From: Sphingomonas sanguinis
GTDB lineage: Bacteria; Pseudomonadota; Alphaproteobacteria; Sphingomonadales; Sphingomonadaceae
Assembly (NCBI RefSeq): GCF_019297835.1
Contig: NZ_CP079203.1
Location: 3,476,001-3,540,000, forward strand
Direction: 5' to 3'
Length of the DNA: 64,000 nt
In this document: one piece after another, positions 8,233 to 17,736 of the stretch
Layout of the letters: every line of letters begins with the position of its first letter
How positions within the stretch are numbered: position 1 is the first letter of the stretch
Notes under the pieces: generated by a model
Database searches by the model: none
What the model was told of the DNA's origin: nothing
What the model saw: only the letters and a program-made list of their open reading frames with translations
Program-made: the position numbers and the translations under genes

Positions 8233-9297
8233 TCAGCCCATGATCTCCTGTTCCAGCTTCTTGGCCATTTCCTCGATATTCTCGGGCGGCCAGCCGGGGA
8301 TTTCCATGCCCAGGCGCAGACCCATGGACGACAGCACTTCCTTGATTTCGTTCAGCGACTTGCGGCCGAAATTCGGGGTGCGCAGCATCTCGGCTTCGGT
8401 CTTGCCGACCAGATCGCCGATATAGATGATGTTGTCGTTCTTGAGGCAGTTCGCCGAACGCACCGACAGTTCCAGCTCGTCGACCTTCTTGAGAAGGTAA
8501 CGGTTGATCTGCTGCGCGTCGCTCTGCGGCTCGCCACCGGCGGCGGGGATCGCCGCCTGGCCCACGGGGGCCGCGCGGGTGAGCGCCGAATCGTCGAAGT
8601 GCACGAACAGCGCCAGCTGGTCCTGGAGGATGCGCGCGGCATAGGCCACGGCGTCTTCCGGAGTGACGGTGCCGTCGGTCTCGACCGAGAGCGTCAGCTT
8701 GTCATAGTCGAGGTCCTGGCCGACGCGGGTCGGATCGACCTTGTACGACACCTGACGGACCGGCGAGTAAAGCGCATCGACCGGGATCAGACCGATCGGC
8801 GCATCGGCCGGACGGTTCGACGCGGCGGGGACATAGCCCTTACCGATGTCGGCGGTCAGTTCCATGTTGAACGTCGCGCCTTCGTCGAGATGGCAGATCA
8901 CCAGGTCCTTGTTCATGACCTCGATGTCGCCCGACACGGCGATGTCGCCGGCCTTGACGGTGGCGGGACCGGTCGCCGACAGCTGGAGCCGCTTGGGGCC
9001 TTCGCCCTGCATGCGGATCGCGAGCTGCTTGACGTTCAGCACGATGTCGGTGACGTCTTCACGCACACCGGCGAGCGACGAGAACTCGTGCAGCACGTTC
9101 TCGATCTTGATCGAGGTGACCGCCGCGCCCTGGAGCGACGACAGGAGCACGCGGCGAAGCGCGTTGCCCAGCGTCAGGCCGAAGCCACGCTCCAGCGGTT
9201 CGGCGACGAACGTCGCCTTCCGCTTGCCATCGCCGCCCTTTTTCTCGAGCGCGTTGGGCTTCTTCAGTTCCTGCCAGTTCTTTGCGTTGACAGACAC
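8233..9297 (-). CDS. rpoA: RNA polymerase alpha subunit
   Basis: A 354-residue subunit that nucleates polymerase assembly and contacts activators and UP elements. The N-terminal dimerisation domain has [17 protein letters not shown]. The C-terminal domain has the helix-hairpin-helix sequence [19 protein letters not shown] and [19 protein letters not shown]. The start is the ATG at 9297 ([15 protein letters not shown]). It lies between rpsK and rplQ as in most bacteria. Confidence 0.97.
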   Translation of the reverse strand: MSVNAKNWQELKKPNALEKKGGDGKRKATFVAEPLERGFGLTLGNALRRVLLSSLQGAAVTSIKIENVLHEFSSLAGVREDVTDIVLNVKQLAIRMQGEGPKRLQLSATGPATVKAGDIAVSGDIEVMNKDLVICHLDEGATFNMELTADIGKGYVPAASNRPADAPIGLIPVDALYSPVRQVSYKVDPTRVGQDLDYDKLTLSVETDGTVTPEDAVAYAARILQDQLALFVHFDDSALTRAAPVGQAAIPAAGGEPQSDAQQINRYLLKKVDELELSVRSANCLKNDNIIYIGDLVGKTEAEMLRTPNFGRKSLNEIKEVLSSMGLRLGMEIPGWPPENIEEMAKKLEQEIMG

Positions 9298-9385
9298 GTG
9301 GTTCCCCTGAGTTGTGGGCCGGAACGGGGACGGTTCCAGCCATGGAGAGAGGCATGGCCGACTCGTCAGCCGGCCATGGGAAGCA

Positions 9386-9775
9386 TCAGACGCGGCGACG
9401 CTTGGAAGGCCGCACGCCGTTGTGCGGGATCGAGGTGACGTCGCGGATCGAGGAGATCTGGAAACCGACCGCCTGCAGCGCGCGCAGCGCCGACTCGCGG
9501 CCCGAACCCGGACCCTTCACTTCGACTTCCAGGGTGCGGACGCCGTGCTCGGCGGCCTTCTTGCCCGCGTCTTCCGCTGCGACCTGCGCCGCATACGGGG
9601 TCGACTTGCGCGAGCCCTTGAAGCCCATCATGCCGGCCGACGACCACGAAATGGCGTTGCCCTGCGCATCGGTGATGGTGATCATGGTGTTGTTGAAGCT
9701 GGCGTTCACATGGGCGACGCCGGCGGTGATGTTCTTGCGCTCGCGACGGCGAATGCGCTGCGGTTCACGTGCCAT
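9386..9775 (-). CDS. rpsK: 30S ribosomal protein S11
   Basis: A 129-residue small-subunit platform protein. It shows the S11 core ([20 protein letters not shown], then [20 protein letters not shown]) and the basic tail [11 protein letters not shown]. It begins at an ATG at 9775, 92 bases after rpsM, and is followed by rpoA. Confidence 0.97.
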   Translation of the reverse strand: MAREPQRIRRRERKNITAGVAHVNASFNNTMITITDAQGNAISWSSAGMMGFKGSRKSTPYAAQVAAEDAGKKAAEHGVRTLEVEVKGPGSGRESALRALQAVGFQISSIRDVTSIPHNGVRPSKRRRV

Positions 9776-9867
9776 TGGATGAAAGTCCTGACCTAGTATC
9801 CTGGTACGGAGAGCGGCGGGCGGTCAGCCACAAGCCTGCCTCCGGCGGAGTAATTTGCCTGGGCGAA

Positions 9868-10236
9868 TTACTTCTTCTTGCCTGCGATCGGCTTCGCCTT
9901 GCCCTTGCGGGTGCGCGCATTGGTGTGCGTGCGCTGGCCGCGGACCGGCAGGCCCTTGCGGTGACGCAGGCCGCGATAGCAGGCCAGGTCCATCAGGCGC
10001 TTGATGTTCATCGCGGTTTCGCGACGAAGATCGCCTTCCACCGTGTGATCGGCGTCGATGGTTTCGCGGATCTGGAGGATTTCCTGATCCGACAGGTCCT
10101 GGACGCGACGATCGGCGGCGATGTCCAGCTTGTCGGCGATCTGCTTCGCCTTGGCCGGACCGATGCCGTGGATATAGGTCAGCGCGATCAATACGCGCTT
10201 GTTGGTCGGGAGGTTGACACCCGCAATACGTGCCAT
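9868..10236 (-). CDS. rpsM: 30S ribosomal protein S13
   Basis: A 122-residue protein of the 30S head that contacts tRNA and the L5 bridge. [20 protein letters not shown] and [10 protein letters not shown] define the N-terminal domain; [19 protein letters not shown] and a lysine-rich tail ([12 protein letters not shown]) form the rRNA-binding end. The ATG at 10236 gives the canonical N-terminus; a 37-residue upstream extension is spurious. It is the first gene of the alpha operon visible here; secY-adk are not adjacent. Confidence 0.96.
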   Translation of the reverse strand: MARIAGVNLPTNKRVLIALTYIHGIGPAKAKQIADKLDIAADRRVQDLSDQEILQIRETIDADHTVEGDLRRETAMNIKRLMDLACYRGLRHRKGLPVRGQRTHTNARTRKGKAKPIAGKKK

Positions 10237-10394
10237 GAAACTTGTTCTCCTAGCTCCACGGAGCATGGCATGGCCGCACATGCTCCATCTCAACGCGATG
10301 GTTCCGCCACGCGGAATGGCGACGCACGCAACTCGCGCGTCGTTCAACCGGGGGTGTTGGAAGGACGGTCAGTTAGGCGCCGCGCAACACCCTG

Positions 10395-10643
10395 TCAAGC
10401 GATCGGTTCCACAAACTTGCTCGATTGAAGGCGCTTGAGCGTCAACCAGCGGCGAGCCGATACGATCGCCCAGACGATCTCCACCACCCCGAACGGCCAT
10501 GCCCCCTGAAGAAAGCCATAGGCCGATCCCGCAACGCATCCCAGGCAGAAGCCCAGCGTCCACCAATGCGACCCCGATTCCATCGCATAGCAGACTAGGG
10601 TGAAGGAAACGGCGAGCAGGCCGAACAGGGAAAGCGTGTCCAT
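10395..10643 (-). CDS. Small integral membrane protein (hypothetical)
   Basis: An 82-residue protein, MDTLSLFGLLAVSFTLVCYA onward, with about three hydrophobic segments (roughly 5-20, 28-47 and 49-62) and a basic C-terminus (ARRWLTLKRLQ). The pattern GSAYGFLQGAWPFGVVEIVW resembles a small membrane family common in Alphaproteobacteria, but no function is known to me. The start is the ATG at 10643. It lies 83 bases downstream of uppP on the same strand and may be co-transcribed. Confidence 0.75.
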   Translation of the reverse strand: MDTLSLFGLLAVSFTLVCYAMESGSHWWTLGFCLGCVAGSAYGFLQGAWPFGVVEIVWAIVSARRWLTLKRLQSSKFVEPIA

Positions 10644-10726
10644 GCGCCGGGGTGTGTAAGGCGCTGACACGACAGGGCAAGTCCTGAGCGGCCTGCTGAA
10701 CGGCCGCGACGGGGTGGTGGCTCGGC

Positions 10727-11554
10727 CTAACGCGCCGGAATGATGTTCATGGCGAGCATCGTGAAGACCGCCGCGCCTGCCGCGATACGATAGACGACGA
10801 AGGGCAGATAGCCGCGCGTCGACACCAGCTTCAGGAACACCATGATGACGCCGTAACCACTGACGAAGGCGACGAGGGTGGCGAGCAGCGTCGGCCCCGG
10901 TCCGAACGTCCCGAACCGCCCCCAGCTGTCGGCCAGCTCGAACAGCCCCGAGGCTAGCACCGCCGGGATCGCGAGCAGGAAGGAATAACGCGCCGCCGCC
11001 TCGCGCGTATAGCCGAGCAGCAACCCCGCGCTGATCGTGCCGCCCGATCGCGACACGCCGGGGATCAGCGCCATCGCCTGCGCAAAGCCCAGTACCAGGC
11101 CGACACGCCACCCCAGCCGCCCCAGTGGCTTGCGCTTCGCGCCCAGCCGGTCGGCCGCGCCCAATACCAGCGCGAAGACGATCAGCATCGTCGCGGTGAT
11201 GCGCAGGTCGCGCAGTCCGCCCTCGATCTGATGCTTGAACGCCAGGCCGAGGATCGCGATCGGCAGAGTGCCGAGGATCACCAGCCAGCCCATGCGCGCG
11301 TCGGGCGACAGGGTGGCGGGACGGCGGATCACCGAGCCCAGCCAAGCCATGGCGATGCGCCAGATATCCTTGCGGAAATAGAGCAGCACCGCCGCTTCGG
11401 TGCCGATCTGGGTGATGGCGGTGAAGGCCGCGCCGGGATCGTTGCCGGAAGGGAGCAGGGCGCCCGCGATCCGCAGATGCGCGCTCGACGATACCGGCAG
11501 GAACTCGGTGATACCCTGCAACAGCCCCAGAAACAGGGCTTCCAACCAAATCAT
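10727..11554 (-). CDS. uppP: Undecaprenyl-diphosphatase
   Basis: A 275-residue polytopic inner-membrane enzyme that dephosphorylates undecaprenyl pyrophosphate to recycle the lipid carrier for peptidoglycan and surface polysaccharides. The family motifs are present: LLQGITEFLPVSSSAHL near the N-terminus (the glutamate-rich motif) and LIPGVSRSGGTISAGLLLGY (the PGxSRSG active-site motif). Length is typical of BacA/UppP. The start is the ATG at 11554. Confidence 0.96.
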   Translation of the reverse strand: MIWLEALFLGLLQGITEFLPVSSSAHLRIAGALLPSGNDPGAAFTAITQIGTEAAVLLYFRKDIWRIAMAWLGSVIRRPATLSPDARMGWLVILGTLPIAILGLAFKHQIEGGLRDLRITATMLIVFALVLGAADRLGAKRKPLGRLGWRVGLVLGFAQAMALIPGVSRSGGTISAGLLLGYTREAAARYSFLLAIPAVLASGLFELADSWGRFGTFGPGPTLLATLVAFVSGYGVIMVFLKLVSTRGYLPFVVYRIAAGAAVFTMLAMNIIPAR

Positions 11555-11647
11555 TATAAATACGAACCTTTATATGCAGCGCCCGCCATGGGCCGGGGGA
11601 CGATCAGGGGGCACCCCGAAAGTCGCCCGGTCCGTCATTGCGCCGTA

Positions 11648-13576
11648 TCAGCCCTCCTTGCGAGGCGCCTCGGCCAGCCGCCAGCGCTCCAGCTGGGTCA
11701 GCACATCGTTCGCGATCTGCCCGACGGTAAAGCCGGTCAGGTCGCGGAAACCCGTTTCGCCATTGGTCTGTGCCGCGAGCATCCAGGCGAGACTTCGGCG
11801 ACGCTCGGGCGCCTCCAGCGCGGTATAGGCGGGCAGGGGGCGCGAGCGGGGCGACAGGCGATAGACGAAGGGGCGGCCATCGCGGGCGGTGATGGTCAGC
11901 TCGACCTTGTCGTCCTCGCTGTCCAACCGGCTGGCGGTCCAGCCTTCCGCCTCCAGCGCCTCCAGCACCGATTGCAGCGCGGGTTCGCCTTGCGCCTTGA
12001 GTTGGGCGAGAATGTCGGCGCGGCGCGCGGGCACGATCAGCCGCTTGATCCGCTCGCTGATCGCGGGGCCGTCACCGGGCAGCGTCACGCCCGCCAAATC
12101 GGCATTGGTCTGGCGCACCAGCCCGACCGCCAGCAACAACATGATGAAGCAGAAGGGGAGGGCGGCGAGCAGCGTCGCCGACTGCAACGCGCCCAATCCG
12201 CCCGCGACCAGCAACAGCGTCGCGGTGACGCCCAGCAGCACGCACCAATACATACGCTGCCAGCGCGGCGTCTCCTCGGTGCCACCCGAGGCGAGGGTGT
12301 CGATGACCAGCGCGCCGGAATCGGCCGAGGTCACGAAGAAGAAACCGACCAGGACGATGGCCAGTGTCGAGGTGACGCTGGCGGCGGGCAGATATTCCAG
12401 GAACTTGAACAGCGCGGTCGACAAGTTGGCCTGCACCGCGTCGGCGATCCCGCCATGCGCGCCGCCGAGATCCAGCGAGATCGCGGTGTTGCCGAACACC
12501 GTCATCCACAAAAAGGTGAAGGCGGTCGGCACGAACAGCACGCCGATCACAAACTCGCGGATGGTCCGCCCGCGCGAGATGCGCGCGATGAACATGCCGA
12601 CGAACGGCGACCAGGCGATCCACCACGCCCAATAGAACAGCGTCCAGTCCGCCATCCAGGCGCGCGGCTCATAGGCATAGAGGGTGAAGGTGCGCTTCAC
12701 GAAATGATCGAGATACAGGCCGAAATTCTGCACTAGCGCGCGCAGCAGGAACAGGGTCGGCCCGACCGCCATCACAAACAGCATCAACAGGACGGCGAGC
12801 ACGAGGTTCAGCTCGGACAGGCGGCGAATACCCCGGTCCGCACCGCTCAGCACAGACAGCGTGGCCGCGCCCATCACCAGCACGATGACCGCAATCTTGA
12901 CGGTCAGCGTGTCGGGCAGGCCATATTCGTAATTCAGCCCCGCCGTCATCTGCGACACGCCGAAGCCCAGCGAGGTGGAGACGCCGAACACGGTGCCGCA
13001 CACCGCGAAGATGTCGATCGCATCGCCCAGCGGGCCGTCGATCCGCTTGCCCAGGATCGGCGACAGCCCTGACCGCAGGGTCAGCGGCATGTCCTTGCGA
13101 TAGGTGAAATAGGCGAGGCTCATGCCGACCAGCGCATAGATCGCCCAGGCATGGACGCCATAATGGTGGAAGGTGATCGCCATCGCCTCGCGCGCGGCCA
13201 GGATGGTGCCGCTGGGCGCTTCGGGCGGCGAGATATAATGCTGGATCGGCTCGGCGACCGCGAAATACATCAGGCCGATGCCCATGCCCGCCGCGAACAG
13301 CATCGCCAGCCACGACAGATAGGGAAAGTCCGGCTCGGCATCGTCCGGCCCCAGCTTCAGCTTGCCCGCCGGGCCGAAGCCCAGCGCCAGCACCACGACC
13401 AGGAACACCGCGACCGCCGAGATATAGAACCAGCCGAACGTATCGATCGCCCAGGATTGCGCCGTCTTGAACGCGGCGTCGGCGGTGCCCGGCATGGCCA
13501 GCGTCGTCACGAGCAGCAGCGCGATGATCCCGGAGGCGCCCCAGAAGACGCGCGGGTTGATCTCACTTTTCATCAT
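11648..13576 (-). CDS. BCCT-family choline/betaine-type transporter
   Basis: A 642-residue secondary transporter with about twelve membrane segments. It carries the BCCT signature around SWLAMLFAAGMGIGLMYFAV and the tryptophan-rich segment DWTLFYWAWWIAWSPFVGMF that lines the quaternary-amine site. A cytosolic tail of about 140 residues follows the last membrane segment, as in BetT-like members, where it senses osmotic strength. Likely substrates are choline, betaine or related compounds; the exact one is not readable. It is monocistronic, divergent from the next receptor. Confidence 0.93.
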   Translation of the reverse strand: MMKSEINPRVFWGASGIIALLLVTTLAMPGTADAAFKTAQSWAIDTFGWFYISAVAVFLVVVLALGFGPAGKLKLGPDDAEPDFPYLSWLAMLFAAGMGIGLMYFAVAEPIQHYISPPEAPSGTILAAREAMAITFHHYGVHAWAIYALVGMSLAYFTYRKDMPLTLRSGLSPILGKRIDGPLGDAIDIFAVCGTVFGVSTSLGFGVSQMTAGLNYEYGLPDTLTVKIAVIVLVMGAATLSVLSGADRGIRRLSELNLVLAVLLMLFVMAVGPTLFLLRALVQNFGLYLDHFVKRTFTLYAYEPRAWMADWTLFYWAWWIAWSPFVGMFIARISRGRTIREFVIGVLFVPTAFTFLWMTVFGNTAISLDLGGAHGGIADAVQANLSTALFKFLEYLPAASVTSTLAIVLVGFFFVTSADSGALVIDTLASGGTEETPRWQRMYWCVLLGVTATLLLVAGGLGALQSATLLAALPFCFIMLLLAVGLVRQTNADLAGVTLPGDGPAISERIKRLIVPARRADILAQLKAQGEPALQSVLEALEAEGWTASRLDSEDDKVELTITARDGRPFVYRLSPRSRPLPAYTALEAPERRRSLAWMLAAQTNGETGFRDLTGFTVGQIANDVLTQLERWRLAEAPRKEG

Positions 13577-13751
13577 ATCAATAGGTTAGCACCGGCGCGC
13601 CGGAATGGCGAATTGGCGATCCAGATCAAGTGGCCGGACCGGCCGGCGGGTCCGATCGGGCATCCGGCTTCGGTCCGGGGGCTTAACCGGCCGGTATGAT
13701 TATTCGTCTATCTGCTTTCCCAACGAGATTCAGGGCTCAGGGGAGTGGGAT

Positions 13752-16505
13752 ATGCGACGTTGGGGTTGGCTGCTGGCATCGACGGCGGCATTGACGGTGT
13801 CGGGGACCGTCACGGGAACGGCATCGGCGCAGGGGCTTCGCTCCGTGGCACCGGCCTCGAAGGACAAGGCGGACGGGAAAAAGCCCAAGGCCGCGCCGTC
13901 CAACAGCGGCGACATCGTCGTCACCGCCACCCGCCGTTCGCAGCGCCTGTCGAGCGTGCCGATCGCGGTCAGCGCCTATGGCCGGGTCGCGTTGCAGAAT
14001 TCGGGGGCGACCGACATCCGCCAGATGACCCAGTTGGCGCCGTCGCTGCTGGTCAGCTCGACCGGCTCGGAGGCGAACGCCACCGCGCGTATCCGCGGCA
14101 TCGGCACGGTGGGCGACAATCCGGGGCTGGAAAGCTCGGTCGCGGTGTTCATCGACGGCGTCTATCGCAGCCGGACCGGCTCGGGCCTCAACGACTTGGG
14201 CGAGGTGGAGCGTATCGAGGTGCTGCGCGGGCCGCAGGGCACGCTGTCGGGGCGCAACTCCTCGGCGGGCGCGATCAGCATCTACACGCCCTATCCCGCG
14301 TTCAAATATGGCGGTTATGGCGAGGTCAGCTACGGCAATTACAATGCCGTACGCGTCGCAGGTGCCGTCACCGGTCCGGTGATCGGCGACACGCTCGCCT
14401 TCCGGGTGGACGGTGTCTACAACAAGCGCGACGGTTTTCTGTACGACGTCGTCAACAAGACCGATTACAACGACCGCAACCGCCTATTCGTGCGCGGCCA
14501 GCTGTTCTGGAAGCCGACGGACGATTTCTCGGTCCGCCTGATCGGCGACTATACGCACCGCGACGAGAAGTGCTGCGGCGCGGTCTATATCGACACGCGC
14601 GAAAAGGTCGATCCGACGCCGGGCGTCGCCGGCGATGCGGCGATCAATCCGCAGAACCGCATCGTCAACATCCTGCGCAGCCTGGGCGGCGTCCTGCCCA
14701 GCCAGAGCGATCCCTATAATCGCCGGATCGCGCAGACGCCGGGCCATGCCTATTCCAACGTGACCGAGGATTATGGCGTCTCGGCGCGCGTCGGCTGGGA
14801 TATCGGCAAGGTCCAGCTGATCTCCATCTCCGCCTATCGCGAGTACAAGGCGGGCGGGGCGGGCGATGTCGATTACAGCAATGTCGACATCATCGATCGC
14901 CCGAACAACGGCCGCGCTTACCGCCAGTTCAAGACCTTCACGCAGGAAACGCGTCTCAGCGGGTCGATCCTGAACAACCGGCTCGACTGGCTGGTCGGCG
15001 GCTATTTCGCGCATGAAGACCTTCAGGTGTCGGACAATCTGATCTTCGGCTCGCAATATGGCGCCTTCGCCGCGTGCCGGGTCGTGGCGACGATCAATCC
15101 GACCGCGGCATTGCAGAATCCTGCCAATCCGGGCTGCCTGAGCGGCGCGGGTCGCGCCGTCCTGACCGGCGCGCTGGGGCCGACGCTGGTCGGGGCGATC
15201 GACCGGTTGAGCACGATCAACAATGTCGGTTCGCTGCGCGATCTCTATGACCAGACCAGCACCAACTTCGCGTTCTTCACGCACAATATCTATCGCCTGA
15301 CCGACACGCTGAGCGTGACCGGCGGCCTGCGCTACACCAACGAGCGCAAGAAACTTCGTGCGAATTTCGAGAACAACAACACCGCCTGCCCGCTGCAGCA
15401 GGCCGCGCTTCGTCCATTCCTGCTCAGCGGCAATCCGACCCTGGCCAATCTAGCCGGGGGCATCCTGACGCTCAGCTGCAACGGCAATTCCACGTCCGCG
15501 CTCACCGGGCTGCCGCTGTCCGACTCGATCGGCGAGGGGCAGGTTACCGGCACCGCCGTCGTCTCGTGGAAGCCGGTGGACAGCACGCTGATCTATGGTT
15601 CCTATGCGCGCGGCTACAAGGCGGGCGGCTATAATCTCGAACGCTCGGACCTGACCCCCAATGTGTACGGGACGCCAACGGCGGCGTCGGTGACCAATCT
15701 GCGCTTCGACCCCGAAACGGTGAACGCCTATGAGCTGGGGGTGAAGTTCACCTCGCCCAACTTCACCCTCAACGCCGCCGCCTTCCGCTCGGAATTCAAG
15801 AACTTCCAGCTGAACACGTTCAACGGCACCGGCTATATCGTCCAGAATATCAGCGCGTGCGGCAGCGACCTGAACGGCGCGGATCGCGACGACTCCCCGA
15901 CGACCGGTCGATGCACCGGCAAGGTGAAGGCGGGCGTGGTGACGCAAGGGATCGAGCTGGAAGCGGGCATGTATCCCGTGCCCGACGTCACCGTCCATAT
16001 GGGCTATACCTATGCCCACACCAATTATGCCCGGAACCTGGTCGGCAGCGATGCGGGCGAGCCGCTCAGCAACGCGCTGTTCCTGCTGCCCGGCAGCATG
16101 ATGTCGAATGCCCCGCGCCATGTCGTGACCTCCTCGGCCAGCTGGACGCCGTCGATCGCGGGCACGGGCATGACCGCGCTCTTCTATGTCGATGGCCGCC
16201 TGACCAGCGATTACAACACCGGCTCGGACCTGTTCGCCGAGAAGAAGCAGGACGGCTTCTTCCTGATGAACGCGCGCATCGGCCTGCACGGCAAGGACCA
16301 GCGCTGGGCACTGGAATTCTGGGGCCAGAACATCCTCAACACCAATTACCAGCAGGTCGCGTTCAACATGCCGTTCCAGGGTTCGGGTAGCCTGTCGCAG
16401 GTCCAGCGGTTCGGCGCACCGAATTATGCCACCGCCAACGCGCTGTTCGGTTCGTACCTGGCGGAACCGCGAACCTATGGCCTGACGCTGCGTACGCGGT
16501 GGTGA
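13752..16505 (+). CDS. TonB-dependent outer-membrane receptor
   Basis: A 917-residue receptor. A signal peptide (MRRWGWLLASTAALTVSG..., cleaved near ASAQ) is followed by a TonB-box-like DIVVTATRRSQ, a plug domain (SVAVFIDGVYRSRTG, VERIEVLRGPQGTLSGRNSS) and a long barrel ending in an aromatic residue (LRTRW). The ATG at 13752 has GGGAGTGGG ahead of it; an earlier in-frame ATG is discounted. The plug type is the large sphingomonad class that imports oligosaccharides, aromatics or siderophores, so the ligand is unassigned. The nearest energising system in the window is at 31.4 kb. Confidence 0.93.
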   Translation: MRRWGWLLASTAALTVSGTVTGTASAQGLRSVAPASKDKADGKKPKAAPSNSGDIVVTATRRSQRLSSVPIAVSAYGRVALQNSGATDIRQMTQLAPSLLVSSTGSEANATARIRGIGTVGDNPGLESSVAVFIDGVYRSRTGSGLNDLGEVERIEVLRGPQGTLSGRNSSAGAISIYTPYPAFKYGGYGEVSYGNYNAVRVAGAVTGPVIGDTLAFRVDGVYNKRDGFLYDVVNKTDYNDRNRLFVRGQLFWKPTDDFSVRLIGDYTHRDEKCCGAVYIDTREKVDPTPGVAGDAAINPQNRIVNILRSLGGVLPSQSDPYNRRIAQTPGHAYSNVTEDYGVSARVGWDIGKVQLISISAYREYKAGGAGDVDYSNVDIIDRPNNGRAYRQFKTFTQETRLSGSILNNRLDWLVGGYFAHEDLQVSDNLIFGSQYGAFAACRVVATINPTAALQNPANPGCLSGAGRAVLTGALGPTLVGAIDRLSTINNVGSLRDLYDQTSTNFAFFTHNIYRLTDTLSVTGGLRYTNERKKLRANFENNNTACPLQQAALRPFLLSGNPTLANLAGGILTLSCNGNSTSALTGLPLSDSIGEGQVTGTAVVSWKPVDSTLIYGSYARGYKAGGYNLERSDLTPNVYGTPTAASVTNLRFDPETVNAYELGVKFTSPNFTLNAAAFRSEFKNFQLNTFNGTGYIVQNISACGSDLNGADRDDSPTTGRCTGKVKAGVVTQGIELEAGMYPVPDVTVHMGYTYAHTNYARNLVGSDAGEPLSNALFLLPGSMMSNAPRHVVTSSASWTPSIAGTGMTALFYVDGRLTSDYNTGSDLFAEKKQDGFFLMNARIGLHGKDQRWALEFWGQNILNTNYQQVAFNMPFQGSGSLSQVQRFGAPNYATANALFGSYLAEPRTYGLTLRTRW

Positions 16506-16525
16506 GGGCGATGCTGTGTGGTGAT

Positions 16526-16602
16526 TGGCGCGCCCGGAGGGATTCGAACCCCCGACCGAGGAGGTAGAAGCTCCTTGCTCTATCCAACTGAGCTACGGAC
16601 GC
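16526..16602 (-). tRNA. tRNA-Arg (anticodon TCT)
   Basis: On the minus strand a complete 77-base cloverleaf runs from acceptor GCGTCCG to an encoded CCA. The acceptor pairs GCGTCCG/CGGGCGC with one G-T. The D arm begins TAGCTCAGTTGG, the anticodon stem is AGGAG/CTCCT with loop CTTCTAC (anticodon TCT, reading AGA), and the T arm contains GGTTCGAATCC. The discriminator base is G. Confidence 0.95.
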
Positions 16603-16683
16603 GCGGATGGCGGTGTCCCTAGCGTGGTTTGCCTGGGTTGGGAATGGCGATAAATGTCGGTCCGCTTGGTGAAAGGGATCGGC

Positions 16684-17418
16684 ATGGACGTGGAACGGGT
16701 GGTGGCGAACCGGGACGTGGGACACGGGGCTTTCCGCTGGTTCGACTTCGTCATGGCGGCGTTCGTCACCATCCTGCTGTTGTCCAACGTCATCGGCGCG
16801 GGCAAGGTGGCGGTCATCACCCTGCCGTTCGTTGGCGAGTGGCCGTTCGGGGCGGGGATTCTGTTCTTTCCCCTCAGCTACGTCATCGGCGACGTGCTGA
16901 CCGAGGTCTATGGCTATGCGCGCGCCAGGCGGGTGATCTGGGCGGGGACGGCGGCGGTGCTGTTCATGGCGTTCATGAGCTATGTCGTCGTGGCGCTGCC
17001 CCCGGCACCGAGCTGGACCAATCAGGCCGCTTATGAGGTGATCTTCGGCCAGGTGCCGCGCATCGTGCTGGCCAGCGTCTGCGCCTTCTGGGCGGGCGAG
17101 TTCGTCAACGCCTATGTGATGGCGCGGATGAAGCTGTGGACCGGCGGGCGGCACCTCTGGTCACGGACGATCGGCTCGACGCTTGTGGGGCAAGGGGTGG
17201 ACAGTCTGATCTTCTATCCGCTGGCTTTTTGGGGCGCGGTTGGCTGGACGCCGTATCTGGTGGTCGTGGTGCTGTTCACGCAATGGGCGCTGAAGGTGGG
17301 CTGGGAAGTGCTGCTGACGCCGGTGACCTATCTGATCGTCGGCTGGCTGAAACGCGCCGAGGGGGTAGATGTGTTCGACGAGGGCACGGACTTCACGCCG
17401 TTTAGGGCGCGGGTTTGA
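16684..17418 (+). CDS. Queuosine precursor transporter (YhhQ/DUF165 family)
   Basis: A membrane protein of about 244 residues with six hydrophobic segments. YhhQ-family proteins take up pre-queuosine bases (preQ0/preQ1) for tRNA modification. The sequence shows the family features LLLSNVIGAGKV, GILFFPLSYVIGDVLTEVYG and the later ARMKLWTGGRHLWSRTIGST. I prefer the ATG at 16684, preceded by AAAGGGA; an ATG at 16654 would add ten residues. It begins just after the tRNA gene on the opposite strand. Confidence 0.88.
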   Translation: MDVERVVANRDVGHGAFRWFDFVMAAFVTILLLSNVIGAGKVAVITLPFVGEWPFGAGILFFPLSYVIGDVLTEVYGYARARRVIWAGTAAVLFMAFMSYVVVALPPAPSWTNQAAYEVIFGQVPRIVLASVCAFWAGEFVNAYVMARMKLWTGGRHLWSRTIGSTLVGQGVDSLIFYPLAFWGAVGWTPYLVVVVLFTQWALKVGWEVLLTPVTYLIVGWLKRAEGVDVFDEGTDFTPFRARV

Positions 17419-17430
17419 GCGGGGTTTCGG

Positions 17431-17642
17431 TTCGCGCGAAGCCGCGATGACGCAAAGAGTTTTAAAGAGGATTTGGTCGCGCGGAAGCGCGGTGGGCGCA
17501 AAGAGGTCGTACGCAGCGTCGGCTGTATGCTTCTATACAAGCCATAGTAGGCGGGAGGGCGCCTCCAAACGCGAGATACCTTCGCGTCCTCCGTGCCTCC
17601 GCGTGAACCAGCCTTCTTCGCGCCGTCGCGGCTTCGCGTGAA
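17431..17642. repeat. Intergenic inverted-repeat element, family F copy 1
   Basis: The left end TTCGCGCGAAGCCGCGATGA and the right end, read in reverse as TTCACGCGAAGCCGCGACGG, form imperfect terminal inverted repeats about 210 bases apart. Internal copies of GCGCAAAGAGG and GCGTCCTCCGTGCCTCCGCG repeat the theme. A second copy is at 36582-36750. Confidence 0.7.
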
Positions 17643-17649
17643 TCCAAAT

Positions 17650-17686
17650 GAAAAGGGGAAGCGAGTTGCCTCGCTTCCCCTTTTCA
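17650..17686. terminator. Bidirectional terminator (purQ and queuosine transporter)
   Basis: GAAAAGGGGAAGCGAG (17650-17665) pairs perfectly with CTCGCTTCCCCTTTTC (17670-17685) around a TTGC loop. The A and T runs at the stem base serve both strands. Confidence 0.8.
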
Positions 17687-17696
17687 AATGTCATCC

Positions 17697-17730
17697 CGTG
17701 GCCTTCGGCTTCGCTCAGGCTGAACGGAGG
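17697..17730. repeat. Family D repeat, copy 1
   Basis: The sequence CGTGGCCTTCGGCTTCGCTC followed by AGGCTGAACGG matches motifs at 34058-34170 and 39958-40109. It is a single half-element here. Confidence 0.6.
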
Positions 17731-17736
17731 TAGGAA

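Larger units (their letters stand above)
17419..17736. other. Convergent intergenic region with two repeat types and terminator
   Basis: This 318-base gap between the queuosine transporter and purQ contains a family F inverted-repeat element (17431-17642), a bidirectional terminator (17650-17686) and a family D repeat (17697-17730). Short open frames here are built entirely of repeat DNA; no gene is supported. Confidence 0.65.

Noticed and set aside
10395..11549. One long minus-strand frame spanning uppP and the small membrane protein
   Set aside because: The upstream part is an out-of-frame shadow of uppP; only the last 82 codons form the real small gene.
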